Under the pieces are notes generated by a model. It was given only the letters and a program-made list of their open reading frames with translations. It did not search any database and was not told the DNA's origin. Of a stretch of DNA of 64,000 nucleotides, positions 1 through 11,499 are shown piece by piece (position 1 is the first letter of the stretch; each line of letters starts with the position of its first letter). The position numbers were made by a program, and so were the translations under genes. The stretch comes from Solanum dulcamara (Eukaryota; Streptophyta; Magnoliopsida; Solanales; Solanaceae). The stretch lies in NCBI RefSeq assembly GCF_947179165.1, contig NC_077239.1:65323134-65387133 (forward strand), read 5' to 3'.

Positions 1-395
1 CATATAAATGATTTGTTGTATTAATAACATCTAATAAGGCCCTTCACCATTGTATACAAAAAGTAAAACTTATCTAGGTGATTTTCCGTGCACAAGTATT
101 CTTTTAATTTGTTAATGTATCAGTAAGTTGGTGAAATATAAGCACTCTGAATCGCTTAAAATGTGAGACATCACTAGTGTAAAATAGGTTCCAGTATATT
201 AGTTTAAAGCTTTAGATGCAAGTTGTTGGTAATCAGTGTTTGTTGTAAGTTTGGTATATAATAACACGTGTAGTAGAAAATTAATGGATGCCACCTGCAG
301 AGTTTTTCTCACATCTCTTTTGCTTACTTTTGACGTGTAATTTCCTTGCTGTGGGTTCTAAAATGCTAAAGCAGTCTTTTGCTATTCATGCACAG
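1..395 (+). other. Intron of the decarboxylase gene (3' part)
   Basis: This is AT-rich sequence ending in a consensus acceptor (cacag at 391-395). I searched it for the conserved residues that should precede IGTTSS in this family and found none, so the preceding exon lies outside the window. An open frame from 288 reads through the acceptor into the exon but has no family similarity before residue IGTTSS. Confidence 0.7.
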
Positions 396-3300
396 ATTGG
401 TACAACATCTTCCACTGCTGTGGATCCTTTGCTCGAACTGGGAAAGATTGCCAAGGTAAAACCTGGTGAGGTATTTGGACATCATGCGGGGAGAATCTGT
501 TGGGGGGATAATTTTTTTAACTTATAGACAAAGAAAGGAAGTATGACCATTGCTAAAATTAGGGCTGGGCATTTAGTTAATTCTGTCAGGTTCATTTTAT
601 TCGTTCACAGTTTTCAGTTTTTAGATGGCAAACTGAGAAGTTAAATTTTTTAATTTGGTTCGTTTTGTTACTGTTGGGTTTTTCAATGTTGCGATTTTGT
701 CACTTTTGCTTTAAGTTTTTTATTTTGCTGTTTTCTTATTATACTTTTGTGGACCAAAAGAATTTATATGTAATTGAACTCTAATAGATCCCTTATTGTA
801 TGCATGTAGTTGTTAATTGCACCATTCTTCATAATTCACGTATACACTTACATACTCCGAAATGTATAATGATAACTTTGTTTATCATAACTATTGTTCT
901 CTGCTTTGGATCGAACAAAAAACTAAGTTTTAAGGCTGGTAAGCTTCTCTCTCTCCTTAATTTCTCTTTCCGTTTTAGACTGCATATAACTCACCACCAG
1001 CTCAAATATTAACGTAAAATTTTACAGGTCCGAATATTTTGATGCTCCAGAGTGAATCTAAATTACTGCTTTTAAGTTGTACCATGAAACAACAATGCCA
1101 AGTGTCCAGCAAATTAAATATCTCAACATTCCCTATATTGTGATTGATAGACTCCTTTCATGAACCTGTATTTGTTACTCACCACTGGCTCAAGTATTCA
1201 CAAGCTTCACTTCAAGATCCCACACTTGGGTAAAACCACAAATCATAGACAGCTGGGTTTTAGCCTCATTGATGTCAAGCACAAACCATAAAAATGATGC
1301 CCAAAGCAACATAAAGTATAACCTGTATATTTTGTGGACTAAGATTATGGAATAATCATCTTATAGTCTTATAATTCTCTGTATCCCACTCCTGTAAGCC
1401 ATTTAATGAACCTTCCGGTTCTGGAACTTAGGACTACCTTAAGTATCAATCCTCTTTAATCAGATGTCTTGTTATCATTAGCAGTATACCTTAGTAATGT
1501 TCTTTGATTTCCTTGTTTAATAAGTCCGTATATTCACATGCCTATTTGACAGAGTAATAGCATATGGTTTCACGTGGATGCGGCCTATGCTGGAAGTGCA
1601 TGTATCTGTCCGGAATACCGGGGCTATATGAATGGTGTAGAAGAAGCTGATTCTTTCAATATGAATGCACATAAGTGGTTCCTGACAAACTTTGACTGTT
1701 CCGCTCTCTGGGTCAAGGTACAGGGTTATTTTCTGGTGTTATTCCATAAAATAAATAAAATTGCATGCAACCGACTATTAAATGAGGACCACAGTGCTTT
1801 TCCAAATATCTCTTAACTGAATACTAGTGCATGTTATCTTAAGTGATGCTGGAAACGGCTTCTCTAGATGGCCAGATTTTCTTAGAGTTGCTGCTTTGAT
1901 AACTCATCTTCTTAGGACATTTACTGGATGCTTACTTTACCAGACACAGGATCTAACATGAATTTGTATAGTTTGGAAAACTGGACTTTATGGTATTTGC
2001 ATCTGACAGGACCGGAGTGCACTCATTCAGTCACTGTCAACAAATCCTGAGTATCTCAAAAACAAAGTAAGCATCCTTGGTTCAATGCTTGTATTTTGAC
2101 ATTTTCAGTTTTTGTTAGTAGTAATAAATAATTATCTTAGCATGGAACATAATTTTATCCCACCGTCTAACACAGATAAACTAGGGGTTATTTCTTGTTT
2201 ATTCAAAGTATGAAAACGGAAATTGATTTTTTCTTGATAACCAAGAAATCCCCGAGGGTCAGTGACGCACGGTTCAGAACTCGGCGGATAATGGGCTCAC
2301 TCCTTTACCCTTCTCCACTTAAATACCAGGCTTTTGGCTGCGGCAAGGTTCAAACCTGTGACATGCGCATAACCATTATCATACGTTGACTCTTACCTCT
2401 AGATCAAATCCCGGGGACGACATGACTATTAGATTTATGAAATGTAATCACACATAGGTAACTTTTAGTTTCCCCTACCGATAATGATCCATTCTTGTGT
2501 AGTTTGGTGGGAGTTGTGTAGCAGCTCCCTTTTACCCTTCCTTGCGAAGATGCTTCACACTCTATCTCCATTTTCTTTAGATCAGTCTTTTCTATGTATA
2601 TCATTGTGTTTGACTAAAAGGAATTCTCTGCATGATCTGTAACTTAATTTTGTTTTGTAAACTAGTTATCTTGTGCTTTTGAGGCATCCACTCTATCTGT
2701 TCTACGTATCTGATAGCCAAACTTCTGATAGAAACGGCTTCTATTGCATGAAACAAAATTATTATTGAAGTTCAATATGTAAAATCTTCCTTTTGGAGCT
2801 ATTTTCAAAAGTTTAAATGTTACTTTATAACCGATTGAATTTTCTATTTGGAACTACTATTATCAATAGTTTGACCATCCATTTGCTTGTGAAAATTTCG
2901 GCTCACCCTATAGGAATACCCTTGATACTCCAGGCCTCTCAAGGAAACTTGGTTGTGGATTACAAAGATTGGCAAGTTCCTCTTGGACGCAGGTTCAGGT
3001 ATGGCATTAATGTCATATAAAGTTAGGTAGGCATATGCCCATTGGTGCATGTTGAATTGTGGACCGCCAGATCTATAAATTTGAATTTTTAGAGAGAAGA
3101 CATATTTATTTACTTTAGGTCGGAAACAGTGGCACATACTGTTCAAGTGATAAATAGCTTAAAGCAAAATGACAAATAATATAGAACACTGGATTGTGAA
3201 AAAAAGCATCTATGATCTAGTGAGCTCTTAAGTGTTACTGCTCCAGGTTTGAAAGAATTACTCGTAGAACCTGTTTGCTCAGCTACTATGATGACTCATG

Positions 3301-4213
3301 AAAACTAGCTTGTCATGCAGGGTTTATGAAATACCTTGGTCTTTAAAATAATGTGTTACAGCTTAATGATTCACAAGCTAAAGTTCTTAAAGATTTAAAA
3401 CATTTTTGTAAACTCAACATCATTTCAATATGTTTTGGTGGCATACTCAAAAGAACTTTGTTTTAGAAAGTTCTGATGAACGTATTGCAACATTCAGGTG
3501 CAGTTTGCTTGTATATAACTTGGTTTATTAACTAGATCATTGAAGCTGTGGATGGTATTGAGACTCTATGGGCTGGAAAAGCTTCAAGCTTACATAAGAA
3601 ACCATATAGAACTAGCAAAGCTATTTGAGGAACTTGTTGCTCAAGACAAGAGGTTTGAGGTAAGCATTTCATATCAAAGTAACCTATGTGGAATGCTTGA
3701 CCAAGTCAAGTAGGATGTTTACAGACTGGCCAAAATCTACCTTTTAGAAAGGCTCAACTCCCCTTGTTTCTATGAAAAGCTCCCAATATCTCTTCTATCT
3801 AAGAAATCTGTCCTCTGAGAAGTTTATTTACTACAGATTGTCACCCCACGGAAGTTCTCATTGGTTTGTTTTCGCCTACTTCCACCCCCGAGTAAGGAAG
3901 ATTATGCCAACAAATTGAACCATGACTTGCTAGATTCTGTCAACTCAACTGGGAAACTATTTATTTCTCACACGGTATGTTTGAATTAAGCCAATGTCCT
4001 TAGAAACTTGTCTTTTATTCAGAATTGGGGATTAAGTCGATTGCTTCAGTAATTTAATCTTTTACAGTTTACTTCCAACGGATTATGCAGCTTCTTTCAG
4101 ATAGATACATACTACGCTTTGCAGTAGGGGCTCCACTGACAGAAGAGAGGCACATTGTTGGAGCTTGGAAGGTTTTACAAGATGAGGCTGCTACATTGTT
4201 AAGTAAATGTTAG
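396..4213 (+). CDS. TYDC: Tyrosine/aromatic-L-amino-acid decarboxylase, C-terminal 243 residues (5' exons outside window)
   Basis: This is a PLP-dependent group II decarboxylase that converts tyrosine/DOPA-type amino acids to amines; it is probably cytosolic. Seven exons with GT/AG borders join in one frame: 396-455, 1553-1717, 2010-2066, 2934-2998, 3536-3659, 3837-3974 and 4091-4213, ending in TAG. Together they encode 243 residues, about half of a typical ~500-residue family member. Visible motifs are [28 protein letters not shown] (the Asp that contacts the PLP ring nitrogen), and NMNAHKW with the Schiff-base Lys codon at 1673-1675. The mobile-loop motif VVDYKDWQ and the conserved [21 protein letters not shown] follow. 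The loop Tyr favours a decarboxylase over the Phe-bearing aldehyde synthases (family knowledge, residue assignment by eye). No stop or frameshift was seen, so the gene looks functional. Upstream exons must lie left of the window. The substrate (tyrosine, DOPA or phenylalanine) cannot be fixed from this part. Confidence 0.93.
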
Positions 4214-4574
4214 TAGTTAGCCATTATTTCACGTCATTATTAATTGACCACATTATTGAAATGTAATTTCTTTTGTCTTGTTCTCATTGATACTTTTGTT
4301 ACAGTATTTTACTTGGATTGACTTTTCTGTCCTACTTAAAGTAAGCTTAGAATACTGCTGGGATTTTTTGCTTTTCTGAGACAATTGGAAACTTGTCTAC
4401 CTCTACATGTTATCATTGATCACATGATGTCACTCAACTGAACTCAGAAGATATTTAACTCTGATGGTTGGCTGAAAGAATCATCATTGCCTTCAATAAT
4501 TTCATTGTGACCCATTTATATCCGTCAAATTTTAGACCTCTAGTACTACTTGATTGTTTCTTTCACCCCATTTA
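4214..4574 (+). other. Decarboxylase 3' flank, probable 3' UTR
   Basis: This sequence directly follows the TAG at 4211-4213. It is T-rich with no further family similarity. I could not identify a clear AATAAA signal, so the transcript end is not assigned. Confidence 0.4.
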
Positions 4575-4803
4575 TCTTATTATCTTGCTGCTGTTACTGC
4601 TTGTTATTATTGCTTCCTTTTCATCTCTCCTTGATCTGAGGGTCTATCGGATATAGCCTCCCTATCCTCACAAGGTAGGGACAAGGTCTGCGTATACTCT
4701 ACCCTTCCCAGACTCCCTATCCTCACAAGGTAGGGACAAGGTCTGCGTATACTCTACTCTCCCCAGACTCCACCTGTGGGGAATCATACTGGGTATGTTG
4801 TTG
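4575..4803 (+). mobile_element. Solanaceae SINE-type repeat with an internal 55-bp duplication
   Basis: The segment contains the familiar Solanaceae SINE tail: GAGGGTCTATCGG at 4638, then AAGGTAGGGACAAGGTCTGC, CCCCAGACTCC, a TGTGGGG-type word and the terminal TGTTGTTG before 4804. I recall this sequence from Au/TS-type SINEs of the family; the exact subfamily is uncertain. A 55-bp block at 4661-4715 is repeated almost exactly at 4716-4770. The upstream T-rich part (4575-4637) fits the body of the repeat less surely. No target duplication was found. Confidence 0.55.
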
Positions 4804-6084
4804 ATCTAACTGATATCATACTAGAAAGGGGAAGAATACCTCGTCTATTAAGTTGGATAGAGTTATACTGCCAAGACTTGAGGCTGCAATTAGATTTCAC
4901 TTATGCAATTGTATGAGATTAGGACTCATCATCAAGAGTAGAAGATCAAGATGCATTGAGAAGAGATAAGTGCACACTGTATTACCATTTTATAGTACTG
5001 AGAGTAATTGTAACTTCAGCACCTGTAGGCTTTATCCAAAGATCTATTTGATTTCCTTTCTTTTGCATCTTTTGGTGGTTACACCAATGCTGTACCAAAA
5101 TTTATACTACATTATCCTAAATTCAATATGCTGAGTTGCTGTGCCACTTTTATCAAGGAGATGATTTATGAATGTCTTCTAATGTATGAATTAGGACCTG
5201 GTCATGTGTGAAGACCACTAGTAATGATAATCTTTCAGTAACAGCAAGGGAAACGAGATATGCTTGCTATTGAGAAGAATGGAAGTGAGCGTTACATATT
5301 GATTGCGATATATAGCTACTGAAAGGAGAAGTGGTCACACTATCCGCGGTTGGTTTTTTTTAATGAGTATTGACATAGGTACTTTTTCTAAACAGAACAG
5401 AATAGACTATCATGCTGTCACAAGGGGCTATTATCTCAATGGCGAGCACACCCTTCCCCAGTATGCTTAGCTCATCAAGGGCAAATCTCTTACAGTGTCA
5501 AATGGCCCCTGCCTCCGACTAACACTTTCTTAGTAGCATAAGACTACTCCCTAGGTTGTCACGCTACCCCCCTATAAAATATTTTTTTTCCTGCCTCATC
5601 ATAAGCAAGTAAACTCTAATTGACATAGGAGATCCTTGCATCAAGTCCGCTCCAGTCAGTCTTCATTCTCTAGAACCAATGGAATTTTTGGCAAATTTCC
5701 CATCTATCATTTTTATGGACAGCTGATTTTCCTTGCACTATCACTCAAAATTGGTCATGTATCCACTTAAGTTCAAGCGGAGGAAAATTAAGGGATAATA
5801 CTCCCTGTTTAATAAATTTTGGTCAATCGTACACTGAAACTTTATTTGCTTGTATGTATTTGTAGTCAGTAGCAAGAGTAGCAAATTTAGTGCAGTTATA
5901 AATATTAAAAAATGAGGTATATTGCTTAATACTTGGTACTCTGCATGACAGGGTTAGTGATGTGAAATTATAGTATCAAAGAACAGAAGCCCAGCAAATA
6001 GTAGCTTGTAAATATTTTCTAGCACTCCCTTGTTGCTAGCCATCAATACAAAAAACCCAATAGAGAATAGCCCTTGGCATTGCC
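4804..6084. other. Intergenic sequence, nothing recognised
   Basis: I found no open frame with recognisable similarity and no clear repeat boundary. The composition is close to that of the decarboxylase introns. Confidence 0.4.
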
Positions 6085-6098
6085 TGAAGGTCGAATCT

Positions 6099-6322
6099 TT
6101 TTTTTTCTTTTTGATGACAAGTGAAACCCGCAATCGCTTACCCTTTGAGTGTGCATAGGGTAAACCCCCCGCTCCTTTACAACAGCTTGCAAACCACACA
6201 GGAAAAGCCTGGTGCGACGAGCTTGATCCAGAAGGCAAACCCCTTGCTTTTGGGTTTCGAACTTGAGACCTCCAACATAGAAGTTCCAAGCCCAAACCAC
6301 TGGGCCACCCTGAAGGGTAGCT
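6099..6322 (-). mobile_element. tRNA-derived SINE with 14-bp target-site duplications
   Basis: Read on the minus strand, the element begins near 6322 with GCTACCCTTCAGGGTGGCCC. It then has an A-box-like word GTGGCCCAGTGG (about 6297-6308) and a B-box-like word GGTCTCAAGTTCGAAACCC (6252-6270), and ends in an A-rich tail (AAAAAGAAAAAAAAAG type, near 6099). It is flanked by identical 14-bp copies of TGAAGGTCGAATCT at 6085-6098 and 6323-6336. Length (224 bp), internal RNA polymerase III promoter words, A-rich tail and target duplications together make a SINE assignment firm. The subfamily was not determined. Confidence 0.88.
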
Positions 6323-6490
6323 TGAAGGTCGAATCTGTGAACTCTTATTTGTTCCAAGGCATGAGCCCAGAGAATTTGGAATGATTCTTGAGATCAAGTG
6401 GTTCAGGCAATGATGACACGGCTAAGGTAGATATAAATGGTATGCGTTTCCTAGATACATACATGTCGCTTAGTCATTTCCCCTCTACAC

Positions 6491-6512
6491 GGGAGAGAGA
6501 GAGAGAGAGAGG
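6491..6512. repeat. (GA)n microsatellite
   Basis: About ten GA dinucleotides in a row, in otherwise ordinary intergenic DNA. Confidence 0.9.
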
Positions 6513-7249
6513 CCATTCAATTTGAATAAGGATAGAGATATGCGTAATAGAAAAGCCTATATCAGATAAGACATATTTCTTTGATTTGCGTTGAGGTGGG
6601 TGAGTGGTGAAGTGTAATAGGTGCACCAAATGCTCATTTTTCACTGGTTAGTGCTCTATTATTCCAGTAATGAGGATTTCCAAGTATGTATTTTTCAAGA
6701 TTAACATGGGTATATTTCATTAACTGAGCACAGGAATAAAGGTTACAAGGTTTTCGCCAAGAAACATATGATTGGAATTGATCCTTTATGCCACAGATAC
6801 TGTAGATATTCATTACCTTTGATCATACAATAGCTTGAGTATTTATGGATATTACTTTGTGAGTGGATATAAGAATTGGTGATATTTTGTTCGTTATTTA
6901 CTCAAGAGGGCAAACAGTAAGGTGCAACACTGCAAGTTGGCAAGTAACAGAAGGACCTTTAGCAGGCATACAATCCTCTTATGTTATACTGATAAACATG
7001 ACCTTATGTCCTTCAGAAGCCTATTTTCTTCTGATAAGAACGTATAGAAAATCCAAGAGAAGAAATAAAAAACTCAAGCCCAATAATTTCAAGCCATTGA
7101 GGCACTATCAAATAGCAAGTGAAAAATACAAGGTTCATTGTCTTTACTTATGTTCCTTGTTTATTCAAAAGAAAATGGGATATATGAAAAAGCATAAATA
7201 TTTGCTTTTACGTCACATTTCTAGCCTTCCATTTGTACTAAATTCTTTC
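6513..7249. other. Intergenic or degraded element sequence, nothing recognised
   Basis: An open frame at 6863-7381 crosses the right part. Its translation has no motif I recognise and it runs into repeat-like sequence, so I do not call a gene. Confidence 0.35.
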
Positions 7250-7778
7250 TACCATTATCACAAAAGAAAACAGTGTCATCACGATTCAACACTGGGGCAA
7301 ATTTTGAGAGTCAATCAAAATTTACCGCAACTTTGCCTTTTCAACTACATTAACTTTTCTCACGACACTCGAGATATGTAAGAAGCTCGATGCAGAGTTC
7401 GGTCATCACAAGGACGTAATCATTCTTTCTCTCCAGTAAGTGCACAATATTTGCTTTTCCAACTATCACAACTCGATATTGGGGCAATTTTGGAAGAGAC
7501 ATCGGGAACATATGAAACCTTTCACTAGAACTAGAGTCATCAACTCCAAACAACAAGACAAGAGGTCATTTGCCTCAACTTTCAAACTATACACGGCCCG
7601 ATCCTCATGCAACTCGAGGTATGTAGGCAACTCCGAATCAGAGTTTAATCAATTTATTTATTTTTTCTAAAAAAAATAAAAATAAAAATAAAAAAATCTT
7701 TTATCGAGCAAAATTGGTTGCATGTCAACATTTTCGCCCAAAGACTTCTATGTCATCTTCAGTCGAAAAAGGGCAAAT
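7250..7778 (+). mobile_element. 3' non-coding region of a Tat/Ogre-like gypsy element
   Basis: Two diverged copies of a ~200-bp block occur here, each with a 'gggcaa-tttt-gagag' type word followed by ACTCGAGATATGTAAGAAGCTC (first, about 7367) or CTCGAGGTATGTAGGCAACTC (second, about 7613). Such words are typical of the 3' untranslated part of Tat/Ogre elements. A purine run, CGAAAAAGGGCAAAT, just before 7779 is a plausible polypurine tract. No coding region survives upstream in the window. Confidence 0.4.
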
Positions 7779-8621
7779 TGTTGACACCCATTTTTTGTTC
7801 TCTGTGCTCAAAATTAACGTCTTCAAACTTCTTGATCGTTAAAGAACACAAATTATTATTTTTACACATTTTTTCAGTTTTTTTTGAATTATTAATAAGT
7901 ATCTTTATTTTAGGATTTTTGTTAATTTATTCTTATCTTTTCCCTTTTAATAATTCATGGATGTACTTTTCTTAGTTTCATAAATAATAGGATTTTTATC
8001 CATTTATTGTCATTGTAAATTTTAATACTCACACTATTTTTATAGTCATCAACAAACATACACAACATAGCACTGTAATTTATTCTTTACAACATAGTAT
8101 ATCTTCCAAAATATCGATAACGTTTTTTATTTTTTTATTTTTTGTGTTATATATCGATACATATGATTTTTATATTAATTATACTTTTAGCACAGTCAAC
8201 AGATATAGAAAGTCGGAACAGTTGACACCAAATTTTGGCCTGATATTTTCAAAGTTCATACTTTTAATTATTTTATTTGTTAAATAGTTCAAAAGTTCAT
8301 TTTTACAATTTTAAATCAATTTTATCTATAATAATCCTTAGATTAAGATTTTTATCAGTTTATTTTTATTTAGTTTCATTTATAACTATTTTTTATGACA
8401 ATTCATTAATTTGCATTTTTACATGTCATCTGTTATATTTGTTCATATTCATTTTAGTATTTTTAGCACAGTCTAGGAATACATTAAAATACAGATAAAT
8501 ATTAATTTTTTCCCACAATTATACCTACCCCACTAATCACACAAATTTTTCCACACAATTATTGTTATTATTATTATTGTTGTTGTTGTTGTTGTTGTTG
8601 TTGGTTGTCCCACTTTAACAA

Positions 8622-10310
8622 GTGTCATGTTGCACTTCTTCTAGAAGAACTAAAGCTGTCACACCACTTACATTCTACTTAATCATCGATACAGTAAAAA
8701 ATTATTAGATTAAGTCATTGATGGCCTTTTAAAGTTGTTTGTATATTTCACTTAGAAATCTTAACTAGCATTAATAACAATTGTCATATTGCACTTCTTC
8801 TAGAAGAACTAAAGCTGTCACACCACTTACATTCTACTTAATCATCGATACAGTAAAAAATTATTAGATTAAGTCATTGATGGCCTCTTAAAGTTGTCTG
8901 TATATTTCACTTAGAAATCCTAACTAGCATTAATATCTATTGAACACCTAAATTATTCAAAACGTATACCTATTAAGCACAAAATACTAATTTGGCAAAA
9001 AAAATGTGTTTTAGATTCTTTTTGAGCGCGTGAAAGTATCTCAAAACTTACCTTTTCATTTCTTTTATTGACACTTGACAATTAGCACTAAAAGAAATAG
9101 TTGAAAATATTTTTTTGTTAATTTTTTGAAAATAATAATTACTTAATTAAAAAAGAAAAAGCAACTTCTTCTTCTTCTCCTTCTCCTCCTTCTTTTTCTC
9201 CTCCTCCTTCTTTTTCTCCTCCTCCTTCTTTTTCTCCTCCTCCTCCTCCTCCTCCTTCTTCTTCTTCTTCGTCTTCGTCGCCTTCTTCTTCTTCGTCTTC
9301 GTGTCATGTTGCACTTCTTCTAGAAGAACTAAAGCTGTCACACCACTTACATTCTACTTAATCATCGATACAGTAAAAAATTATTAGATTAAGTCATTGA
9401 TGGCCTCTTAAAGTTGTCTGTATATTTCACTAAGAAATCCTAACTAGCATTAATATCTATTGAACACCTAAATTATTCAAAACGTATACCTATTAAGCAC
9501 AAAATACTAATTTGGCAAAAAAAATGTGTTTTAGATTCTTTTTGAGCGCGTGAAAGTATCTCAAAACTTACCTTTTCATTTCTTTAATTGACACTTGACA
9601 ATTAGCACTAAAAGAAATAGTTGAAAATATTTTTTTGTTAATTTTTTGAAAATAATAATTACTTAATTAAAAAAGAAAAAGCAACTTCTTCTTCTTCTTC
9701 TTCTCCTTCTTCTCCTTCTCCTCCTTCTTTTTCTCCTCCTCCTTCTTTTTCTCCTCCTCCTTCTTCTCCTCCTCCTCCTCCTCCTCCTCCTCCTTCTTCT
9801 TCTTCTTCTTCGTCGCCTTCTTCTTCTTCGTCTTCGTGTCATGTTGCACTTCTTCTAGAAGAACTAAAGCTGTCACACCACTTACATTCTACTTAATCAT
9901 CGATACAGTAAAAAATTATTAGATTAAGTCATTGATGGCCTCTTAAAGTTGTCTGTATATTTCACTTAGAAATTCTAACTAGCATTAATATCTATTGAAC
10001 ACCTAAATTATTCAAAACGTATACCTATTAAGCACAAAATACTAATTTGGCAAAAAAATGTGTTTTAGATTCTTTTTGAGCGCGTGAAAGTATCTCAAAA
10101 CTTACCTTTTCATTTCTTTTATTGACACTTGACAATTAGCACTAAAAGAAATAGTTGAAAATATTTTTTTGTTAATTTTTTGAAAATAATAATTACTTAA
10201 TTAAAAAAGAAAAAGCAACTTCTTCTTCTTCTTCTCCTTCTCCTTCTCCTCCTCCTTCTCCTTCTCCTCCTCCTCCTCCTGCTTCTGCTCCTTCTCCTTC
10301 TCCTTATCCT
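8622..10310. repeat. Tandem array of ~520-bp units, each ending in a polypyrimidine tract
   Basis: Units start with GTCATGTTGCACTTCTTC or a one-base variant at about 8622 (a truncated 160-bp copy), 8782, 9301 and 9836. The three long units are nearly identical over roughly 380 bp. Each continues into a (CTT/CTC)n tract: 9165-9300, 9680-9835 and 10217-10315. The tracts differ in length and phase between units while the unique part is conserved. Lysine/glutamate-rich open frames on the minus strand are by-products of these tracts. Confidence 0.92.
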
Positions 10311-10363
10311 TATTCTTATTATTATTATTCTTATTATTCTTCTTATTATTATTCTTATTATTC

Positions 10364-10402
<39 letters not shown>

Positions 10403-10414
10403 TTATTCTTATTC

Positions 10415-10451
<37 letters not shown>

Positions 10452-10561
10452 CATTATTATCATTATCATTATTATCATCACTATCATTATCATCATTATT
10501 ATCATTATCATCATTATCATCATTATTATCATCACTATCATTATTATCATTATTATCATTA

Positions 10562-10659
<98 letters not shown>

Positions 10660-10660
10660 T
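10307..10660. repeat. Long (ATT)n/(ATC)n microsatellite
   Basis: About 350 bp of trinucleotide repeats grow directly out of the polypyrimidine tract of the last ~520-bp unit. The order is CTT/CTC-rich, then TTA/TTC, then nearly pure ATT, then mixed ATT/ATC, and ATT again. Confidence 0.95.
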
Positions 10661-11250
10661 ATACCTTACTAATACTTCTACTAAGTGTCTTTACAGGTAC
10701 CCTACCTAGAATTGCTTTTCGAGCAAGCTATTCGAATTTAATGAAGTTCAAATATTATTTTTAATTTATTATTATGTATATTATTGACGTTAGGCAAAAC
10801 TTATGTCATAAATACTTACATAAAGAAATTTAATTGATTTAACTATTTAATCAGTTAATTCACATTTTTAGACAATATTTAAATAATCTTTTTCCTTTAA
10901 AATATTTTCCATAATTTATCCTCTCATTGATATTGTAAGTTAAAAATCTTATTTGAGAATACTTTTTTTTTCTTCTATAAAAGAAATATTTTTCTTTTCA
11001 CACATTACAAAAGGTTTTTTTATATGGTAAAAGAGTTCCTTTTTTTTATATTAATAAAGGGCAATTCTTTTAATATAGCATAAAAACTACCTTTTTTTTA
11101 TACATTTCTATCTTCTTTCTCATATTTCCATACACATAGTTGACGATAATATACATTACTTACTTGGTACATACTCTTTTATACATATATTTTTATATAA
11201 TTTTAATACATATTTCTTTATATATGTGTGTGTTATACTTGCAAATAATA
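10661..11250. other. AT-rich LTR interior
   Basis: This is very AT-rich sequence between the microsatellite and the LTR end motifs. No coding or structured feature was seen. Confidence 0.4.
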
Positions 11251-11499
11251 ATTTTATCTCCTCCCTTTTTGATGAATTAAGTCTAGCTGGGTACCACATT
11301 TTGTGAATTTCGAAGGATGCCTAACACCTTCCCTTTGAAATAATGTAAACTCTTACCTAGAATTTAAACTGATTTTTCGTAAATTGAAACGTGAGTCATA
11401 CAGGTCATGCATCAAATAGGTTTTCCTTATTTTCCTTAATAAATTAAGTGGCGACTCTATACATTAATTAATTCTTTGTAGAGTCTATCTGTTGTGCTT

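Larger units (their letters stand above)
7779..11480 (+). mobile_element. LTR of a Tat/Ogre-like Ty3/gypsy element, expanded by internal tandem repeats
   Basis: The LTR starts at TGTTGACACCC (7779), right after a polypurine-like run. Its far end carries GGATGCCTAACACCTTCC (about 11315), GAAACGTGAGTCATA and AATTAAGTGGCGACTC (about 11445), the layout I associate with Tat/Ogre LTRs. A minus-strand relative with the same end motifs lies at 21836-24091. The present LTR is much longer because of ~520-bp tandem units and an (ATT)n array at 8622-10660. A second, diverged LTR-start-like word (GTTGACACCAAATTTTGG) at 8221 suggests partial duplication of the 5' part. The right border is approximate. Confidence 0.55.

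Noticed and set aside
6099..6322. A tRNA gene suggested by A- and B-box-like words
   Set aside because: No cloverleaf can be drawn, and the A-rich tail and target duplications show a SINE.
5954..6397. Open frames on both strands, 87-147 codons
   Set aside because: They lie mostly over the SINE and its flanks and do not resemble a protein.
6863..7381. 172-codon open frame
   Set aside because: No recognisable motif, AT-rich codon use without protein-like pattern, and it runs into repeat-like sequence.
9147..10613. Open frames rich in Lys/Glu or Ile/Arg (9147-9341, 9667-9876, 10197-10613, minus strand)
   Set aside because: They are translations of the trinucleotide tracts and have no protein-like composition.
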